Notes under the pieces: model-generated
What the model saw: only the letters and a program-made list of their open reading frames with translations
Databases searched by the model: none
Told to the model about the DNA's origin: nothing
Assembly (NCBI RefSeq): GCF_030012215.1
Contig: NZ_JASCXX010000012.1
Location: 1-64,000 of the forward strand
Origin: Anaerobaca lacustris
Lineage (GTDB): Bacteria > Planctomycetota > Phycisphaerae > Sedimentisphaerales > Anaerobacaceae
DNA length: 64,000 nt
Reading direction: 5' to 3'
Made by a program: the position numbers and the translations under genes
In this document: positions 59,542 to 64,000 of the stretch, piece by piece
Layout of the letters: every line of letters begins with the position of its first letter
Numbering within the stretch: the first letter of the stretch is position 1

Positions 59542-60747
59542 TCAATTCAGCGCCTGTTGCAGGGCTTCGAAGCTGTCGAAATTCTTGTCGGTTTGCAGGA
59601 CGTGGAGCATCTTGTCGTACGGCTTGATGTTGGCGTAGCGGTCGTCGAGCGGGGCCTTGATGAACAGCGACGCGAAGAGGTTGCCCGCCTGCACGGCCTG
59701 GGCAAAATCGACGTCGCCGGCCCGAAAGGCGTCGAGGTTCTTCGCAAGATAGGTAATCAGCCCGGCTCGGAAGGAATCGCCGGCGCCGACGAGGTCGATG
59801 ACCTCGCCGCTGAGGAACCGCGACGTGATCTTCGTCGGTCCGCCGGCTCGGCCGTCGGGGTAGCGGTGCACTTCATAGGCGCCGTTGCTCACGGTCACGC
59901 CGAAGAGGCGCGTTCGCCCATCATTGTGCCAGTATCTCTTCGTGAGGGACTCTAGGAAATGGGTGTTGTTCCGGCTTTCGTCAAACTGGGTCCACTCGCG
60001 CGGCTCGCCCAGCGTGTTCTCGATCAGCTTGGCCTCGTCCGAGGAGGTGAAGAACACGTCCAGCTCCGGCAGGAGCGGTTCGAGCAGGCGATACTCGGCA
60101 ACGGGTTTGCCCTCGGCGATCAGTCGATGCGGGTCTCCCGTCAGCGTGTGGCTGTCGGCAATGGTCAACGCGCCCCGGCCTCGACACCAGCGGATGAATT
60201 CGGCCAAGTCACGGCCCTCGCTGGCGTCGCCCCGGTCGGACAGGCCTGAGTACATGTAATAGACCACGCGGGGTTCGAGCCGTTCGACGGCCTTCTGGAA
60301 GACCGCGAAGTCGAAATCGTTGTTGGCGTTGGGGAAATACGCGATGCCGCCCCGGTCGTCGCCCTTGGGGTTGTGGATGAACGTCGTGCCCGTCGGCAGG
60401 CTGGGATGGATGTGCGTGGCAGACATATCGACGCCATTGGCGACGAGGGTGTCGTGGAAGAATCGGCCCTGCGCGTCGAGTCCGTCGTAGTCACCCTTTC
60501 CGAGATTGACGCCGACAGCAACCTTCAGGCCGGTCCGAGCGATCAGCGGGGCGGTGTTGCCCGGTCCGCCCGCTGTGGCGCTGCCTTCATCGATCCACTG
60601 CTTGATCTGCTCCTGCGAGTAGTCGGGCATGTCCTCGGTCTTGCACTTGGCCAGGCCGCCTTTGCCCACGAGCCGGTCGGCGAATTCGAAATCGGCCCGG
60701 CGCAGGTCCGCGACCGCTGTGTTGAGAATCAGAACGTCTACCGCCAT
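59542..60747 (-). CDS. PfkB-family sugar kinase
   Basis: The 401-residue protein has the ribokinase/PfkB fold: the glycine-rich substrate site GSATAGGPGNTAPLIARTG near residue 55-72 and the anion-hole and catalytic Asp motif DLVGAGDSFRAGL at about 320-332. PfkB proteins phosphorylate sugars or sugar phosphates with ATP. It is longer than ribokinase (about 300) because of a C-terminal extension. RBS GGAGAT. In the operon it follows the NagB-like gene at 28 bases. It may phosphorylate the free sugar released by the deacetylase or isomerase steps. Confidence 0.88.
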   Translation of the reverse strand: MAVDVLILNTAVADLRRADFEFADRLVGKGGLAKCKTEDMPDYSQEQIKQWIDEGSATAGGPGNTAPLIARTGLKVAVGVNLGKGDYDGLDAQGRFFHDTLVANGVDMSATHIHPSLPTGTTFIHNPKGDDRGGIAYFPNANNDFDFAVFQKAVERLEPRVVYYMYSGLSDRGDASEGRDLAEFIRWCRGRGALTIADSHTLTGDPHRLIAEGKPVAEYRLLEPLLPELDVFFTSSDEAKLIENTLGEPREWTQFDESRNNTHFLESLTKRYWHNDGRTRLFGVTVSNGAYEVHRYPDGRAGGPTKITSRFLSGEVIDLVGAGDSFRAGLITYLAKNLDAFRAGDVDFAQAVQAGNLFASLFIKAPLDDRYANIKPYDKMLHVLQTDKNFDSFEALQQALN

Positions 60748-60775
60748 CGATGGTATCTCCTTCTGCCGTTTGGCC

Positions 60776-61705
60776 TTAGTGCATCTCCGCCTCGCATGTG
60801 CCGATGGCGGGCCGGTAGAAGTTGAACTGCACGTTCGGGTGGTCGGCCAGCAACGACATGGGTACGGCGCTGTCGGGGAGCTTCCTGGCGATCATTAGCG
60901 TAGTCAGCCGCATCCCGAACGGATTGTCGTGCGTGCCCGCCTGCCAGATCGAGACCTTCTCGGCCTTCCACGTCTGAACGGGGCCCACGGTGATCGCCTG
61001 GGTTGGGACGCTCGTTACGACGCCACCGCCGCTGGTGCGCGCGTTCTGCATCACCGTTACCGGATGCAGGTCCACGATGCGCGTTGTCAGTTGCCGGTAC
61101 TCCTGCGGCGTCGGCGGACGGTCCTGGTATGGGCCTTGCCGGCGAACCGGGTCGTTGAAGGCCCAGTGCTTGATGTCGCCCTGGCCGCCCTGCATGACGG
61201 CGCAGCGGACGCCGTCCCAACTCCGAATGTAGGCCGAGGTGTCGGCCTTGGGAAAGTGCAGGTTGGACTCGGGCATCTTCAGTTCGGGGCGAATGCGATC
61301 GAAGCACAGTTCCTTATCGGCCTTGGCAAACGACAGCGGATGCGTTTCCGGCACCTCCGAACCATTCATGTACCACTCGTCCATGCCCCAGAAGTGCGCA
61401 TCGCGGAGTTTCAGCCCCAATTCGTTGACCAGTCGAGCCACAAGCGGCAACTGCTCGGTCGGCCCGATCGGCCCGCAGACGCCGACGGGGTTGTCCGGCG
61501 CCGCCTGTTTCCAGGCGGTGACGTATTCGAGAGCCTCGGCCAGGTAGAAATCCTCCAGCGTCTCGTAGAAGACAACCCGAAATCCTTCCCGGCTCAGGCC
61601 CGCCATGTCTTCAGCGGTGAGCCGGGCCGCGTCGTTGAGGATCGCGTCGTCGAGTGTCGTGTAGTCCCACCAGTCCGGCGCCAGGAGGCTTTGTTTCCTG
61701 CCCAT
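60776..61705 (-). CDS. Glucosamine-6-phosphate deaminase (NagB)-like protein
   Basis: The 309-residue protein matches the glucosamine-6-phosphate isomerase/6-phosphogluconolactonase fold: [19 protein letters not shown] as phosphate-binding loop, [15 protein letters not shown] corresponding to the NagB DEY region, and [17 protein letters not shown] corresponding to the G-x-G-x2-G-H-IAFNEP region, where His is kept. That points to a deaminase acting on a hexosamine or its phosphate. It sits 10 bases after the PIG-L gene. The C-terminal part is divergent from NagB. Confidence 0.83.
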   Translation of the reverse strand: MGRKQSLLAPDWWDYTTLDDAILNDAARLTAEDMAGLSREGFRVVFYETLEDFYLAEALEYVTAWKQAAPDNPVGVCGPIGPTEQLPLVARLVNELGLKLRDAHFWGMDEWYMNGSEVPETHPLSFAKADKELCFDRIRPELKMPESNLHFPKADTSAYIRSWDGVRCAVMQGGQGDIKHWAFNDPVRRQGPYQDRPPTPQEYRQLTTRIVDLHPVTVMQNARTSGGGVVTSVPTQAITVGPVQTWKAEKVSIWQAGTHDNPFGMRLTTLMIARKLPDSAVPMSLLADHPNVQFNFYRPAIGTCEAEMH

Positions 61706-61715
61706 GATCGTTCCT

Positions 61716-62477
61716 TTATTTCGTGCGAACCAGATCGCCCAACTCGGCCTTGAGGAGGTTGTCCTGCGGGTAGGCGTGCCCCAGGTGCTGGCGGAACCCC
61801 TCGGCGAACTCGACGCCGATGTCGGCGCCGCGTTTGCGGCCGAGTTTCTTCATCTGTTCGGTGTACTCGTCGATGCCGTGATGCGCCAGCAGCCAGTTGC
61901 GCTGGCTCTCGTGACAGACGAGCATCTTCGTCTTGACGTCCATGACGCCGGTGACGTCCACGATGGTGCCCGGCGGGATCTGGGTGCCGAACTTATCCTT
62001 GCCCTCGACCGGATCGGCGTAGTAAAGGTGGGGGATCGGCTCGAAGGGCTCGGCGCCGGGCGTGTCGATATTGACGATGCCGCAGCAGAAGCACGCCGAC
62101 TGCGTCAGTTTGCTGGCCATGTCATGATCGACCATGTAGTCCGATGGGCTCAGCGTGAAGACGATTTTCGGCCGGACCTTGCGTATCAACGCGATCGCTT
62201 TGACCAGAGTCGGCCGGTCGTACATGATAAAGGCGTCGTCGCACTCCAGGCAGTGATACTGACCGTCGAGCAGGGCGACGGCTTTGGCCGCCTCGCTCTT
62301 GCGAATCCGGCTGATTTCCTCCCGGCTGTACTCGATGGTGCCGCAGTCACCCGGCGTGAACGTCGCGATGTGGACCTGCCAGCCCCGCTCGCGGAGCAGG
62401 GCCAGGGTCCCGGCGCACATGAACTCGGCGTCGTCCGGATGGGCGCCGAGACTCAAGACAACTTTGTCGTCACTCAT
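61716..62477 (-). CDS. Cytoplasmic PIG-L family deacetylase
   Basis: The 253-residue protein has the zinc motif [14 protein letters not shown] (residues 12-25) and the second motif YMVDHDMAS, but no signal peptide, unlike the homologue at 45602. The family removes N-acetyl groups from GlcNAc-like sugars. It is placed between the XylA-like and NagB-like genes, so it is a good candidate for deacetylating the sugar on which the NagB-like enzyme acts. RBS and spacing (27 bases after the xylA-like gene) fit co-transcription. Confidence 0.87.
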   Translation of the reverse strand: MSDDKVVLSLGAHPDDAEFMCAGTLALLRERGWQVHIATFTPGDCGTIEYSREEISRIRKSEAAKAVALLDGQYHCLECDDAFIMYDRPTLVKAIALIRKVRPKIVFTLSPSDYMVDHDMASKLTQSACFCCGIVNIDTPGAEPFEPIPHLYYADPVEGKDKFGTQIPPGTIVDVTGVMDVKTKMLVCHESQRNWLLAHHGIDEYTEQMKKLGRKRGADIGVEFAEGFRQHLGHAYPQDNLLKAELGDLVRTK

Positions 62478-62504
62478 GGTTCCTCACGTTCAGGTTCGGC
62501 CGGT

Positions 62505-63539
62505 TCACTTGCCGAGCAGATGGTTCATGATGAGCAGGTCCAGCTCTTCGTAGTCGCGTTCGGCGATCAGGCTCTCGACCTGGCCTTCGTCGAGGCTTCG
62601 GGCCAACTCGACCAGCCGCAGGAAGATCGTCCGGCTGTTGCTGAGGTGTTTGGTCGCGACCTTCTGCTTCTGTGTCCGCACGGCCTTGACGTCGAGGCCC
62701 ACGAACTCGCCTTTCTTGCCGTAATCGTATTTGTCGAGGATGCGAACCTGGTTGAACGCCCGGCGCAGGTTGACCGAGCCGAAGCTCTTGTCCTCGTCGA
62801 ACTTCAGGCCGTTCTGGTCGTTCAAATGCACCGTGTAGAGCTTGTCGTAGGCCAGGGCAAAGCCCATCTCGTCCGACGGGTCGAGGCCCGCCAGGATGGC
62901 GTGGGCGGTCTCGATGTTCACGCCGACGCGGCCGGCGTCCCTGGTCAGGTAGCCCAGCGCCATGGCGTGCCCCGTCGTCGGGATATAGGCCTGGTCCATC
63001 GGCTCGTTGGGTTTGGGCTCGATGGCGATCTTGATGTCCTTGTTGTAGGCGAGCATGTCGTCGATCGCCTTGACGAGGCGGTCCACCGCGACCTTGCTGT
63101 CCTTGGCCTCGCGCATGTACGTGCCTTCGCGCGCCAGCCAGAGGACGATCAGGTCGGTCTTCAGGGCCGCGGCGATGTCGATGGCCCGGCGGCTGCGGTC
63201 GCGCGCGTACTTGCGGCACTCGGGGTCGTTGGAAGTGTAGCCGCCGTCGATCGTGCGCGGGTCTTCCCACAGGCGGGGGGCCACGAATTCGGCGACCAGG
63301 CCCTCGTTGGCGAGCATCTTCCGCACTTCCTTGGCCTTCTTGACGATCTCCTTGGGGCTGAGCTTGTCCATCTCGGGCACGGCGTCATCGTCGTGGAACT
63401 GCACGCCCTCGAAGCCGAGCTTCTTGAAGAGCTTGAGCTTCTTGGCGAACTTGACGGTGGTCCGGACCGTCGGACCGAACGGATCGCCGCCTTCATGAAT
63501 GTTCCACGGCCCAAACGAAAACCGATATTCTCCTGCCAT
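62505..63539 (-). CDS. xylA-like: Xylose isomerase-like protein (XylA fold)
   Basis: The start is the ATG at 63539 behind AAAGGAGG, giving 344 residues. The frame is open to 63680 without an RBS. Xylose isomerase blocks are clear: FSFGPWNIHEGGDPFG near the N-terminus, FHDDDAVPEMD, IEPKPNEPMDQAYIP (a metal ligand Glu and the conserved Lys), VGVNIETAHAILAG and TVHLNDQNGLKFDED. The metal-binding Glu, His and Asp residues are present. In this operon the substrate may be another aldose rather than xylose. The protein is shorter than class II XylA (about 440), like the class I enzymes. Confidence 0.88.
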   Translation of the reverse strand: MAGEYRFSFGPWNIHEGGDPFGPTVRTTVKFAKKLKLFKKLGFEGVQFHDDDAVPEMDKLSPKEIVKKAKEVRKMLANEGLVAEFVAPRLWEDPRTIDGGYTSNDPECRKYARDRSRRAIDIAAALKTDLIVLWLAREGTYMREAKDSKVAVDRLVKAIDDMLAYNKDIKIAIEPKPNEPMDQAYIPTTGHAMALGYLTRDAGRVGVNIETAHAILAGLDPSDEMGFALAYDKLYTVHLNDQNGLKFDEDKSFGSVNLRRAFNQVRILDKYDYGKKGEFVGLDVKAVRTQKQKVATKHLSNSRTIFLRLVELARSLDEGQVESLIAERDYEELDLLIMNHLLGK

Positions 63540-63609
63540 CTGTTGCCTCCTTTGCGGTTTCAGCGGTTGTATGTCTTCTTCCGTCCATATCTTCGGTGCG
63601 ACGGACGTC

Positions 63610-64000
63610 TCACATGCGGCGCCCGGGTTGCTCGTTGAGTACGGCCAATGCGTGACGGGCGTAGTGGCCGCGCATGTCACGAGCGTACTGCCTCAGGATG
63701 CGCTCGCCAAGGCCGTTGTCGTCGCCGCAGCGATAGAGCGCGCGGGCCAGGATCAGTTCCCGCAACGAAACCTCGCGGGTGGAGGTATCGACGGGACTGG
63801 CCGGGATGTTTGCCGTGACGGCATGGATGTCCGTAAAGGCGTGTCCGGTCATGCCGTCCTTGCGGAGCAGGTCCGCCAGCGCCTGGGCGGTCGATGGTTC
63901 GCGCTGGGCCTCCAGCGCCATCGCCACGGCCCGGTGGTGCGACAGGGCATGATCGGGGCCGAGCTGGGCGATCTTCTCGATGATGGGATCGAGCGCCTCC
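63610..64000 (-). CDS. C-terminal part of an unidentified protein, cut by the window edge
   Basis: At least 129 residues are present, and the frame is open to the window edge (a GTG at 63927 is internal). It is rich in Ala and Leu helices with the phrases AMALEAQREPSTAQALADLLRK, SLRELILARALYRCGDDNG and ARDMRGHYARHALAVLNE. The helix-loop-helix pattern resembles HEAT-like C-terminal regions of planctomycete FAD-dependent oxidoreductases, but no cofactor motif is inside the window. It ends 70 bases before the XylA-like gene and is probably the first gene of the operon seen here. Confidence 0.5.
   Translation of the reverse strand, partial: EALDPIIEKIAQLGPDHALSHHRAVAMALEAQREPSTAQALADLLRKDGMTGHAFTDIHAVTANIPASPVDTSTREVSLRELILARALYRCGDDNGLGERILRQYARDMRGHYARHALAVLNEQPGRRM

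Noticed and set aside
61704-63638. A plus-strand open frame of 644 codons over the PIG-L and XylA-like genes
   Set aside because: It crosses two real genes on the minus strand and has no motif of its own.

Overview
The window looks like chromosomal DNA from a high-GC planctomycete, probably of the Phycisphaerae/Sedimentisphaerae type. This is an inference from gene content, with no marker gene to prove it. The supporting content is large secreted proteins built from LamG, F5/8-type-C and Fn3-like modules, several Tat-exported Gfo/Idh/MocA oxidoreductases, a sulfatase, a DUF1080 protein, a CotH/lamin-tail protein, a tricorn protease homologue and many PIG-L and sugar enzymes. I see no phage, plasmid, transposase, CRISPR array, rRNA or tRNA gene.

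Layout. 1-900: the last codons of a LamG-type protein with its terminator, then plsY on the minus strand. 1445-10210: three tandem paralogous genes for secreted multidomain proteins. Their N-terminal modules differ but their 700-residue tails are shared; a fourth copy lies inverted at 22856-25756. 10436-21349: a glycosyltransferase, a Gfo/Idh/MocA protein, a two-subunit type IIB topoisomerase (Topo VI B and A), an outer-membrane protein, a sulfatase, an ankyrin lipoprotein, and a PadR plus BioB-like radical SAM operon. 21401-34379: a PQQ-type beta-propeller protein, paralogue 4, a small lysozyme-like protein, a GH28-type protein, another Gfo/Idh/MocA protein, a CotH protein and a B12-binding radical SAM protein. 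34488-40745: a tricorn-type protease and the three-gene transhydrogenase operon pntAA-pntAB-pntB. 40790-48794: a Gfo/Idh/MocA protein, a large Pro/Gln/Ala-repeat protein of unknown function, a PIG-L hydrolase, an MFS exporter and a DUF1080 protein. 48916-55182: a heavy-metal RND efflux operon headed by a His/Cys-rich small protein. 55271-56299: a GH29-type fucosidase. 56274 to beyond 64000: a minus-strand operon of sugar enzymes (transporter, polyol dehydrogenase, DUF4432 mutarotase-like, PfkB kinase, NagB-like, PIG-L deacetylase, XylA-like, and the end of an unidentified protein).

How it works together. Most genes serve capture and breakdown of complex, sulfated or acidic polysaccharides and uptake or catabolism of the released sugars. 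The secreted modular proteins probably bind glycans. Most genes are monocistronic, and several have a readable promoter of the form TTGnnn-17/18-TAGAAT. Exceptions are the Topo VI pair, the PadR/radical SAM pair, pnt, the metal efflux genes and the sugar operon, where overlaps or short gaps show co-transcription.

The most notable items are the mosaic tandem family with duplicated leaders and a decayed gene start, the bacterial Topo VI with a histone-H1-like tail, the PadR operon whose operator covers both the -10 box and the start codon, and the sugar operon, which may encode an undescribed amino-sugar route.
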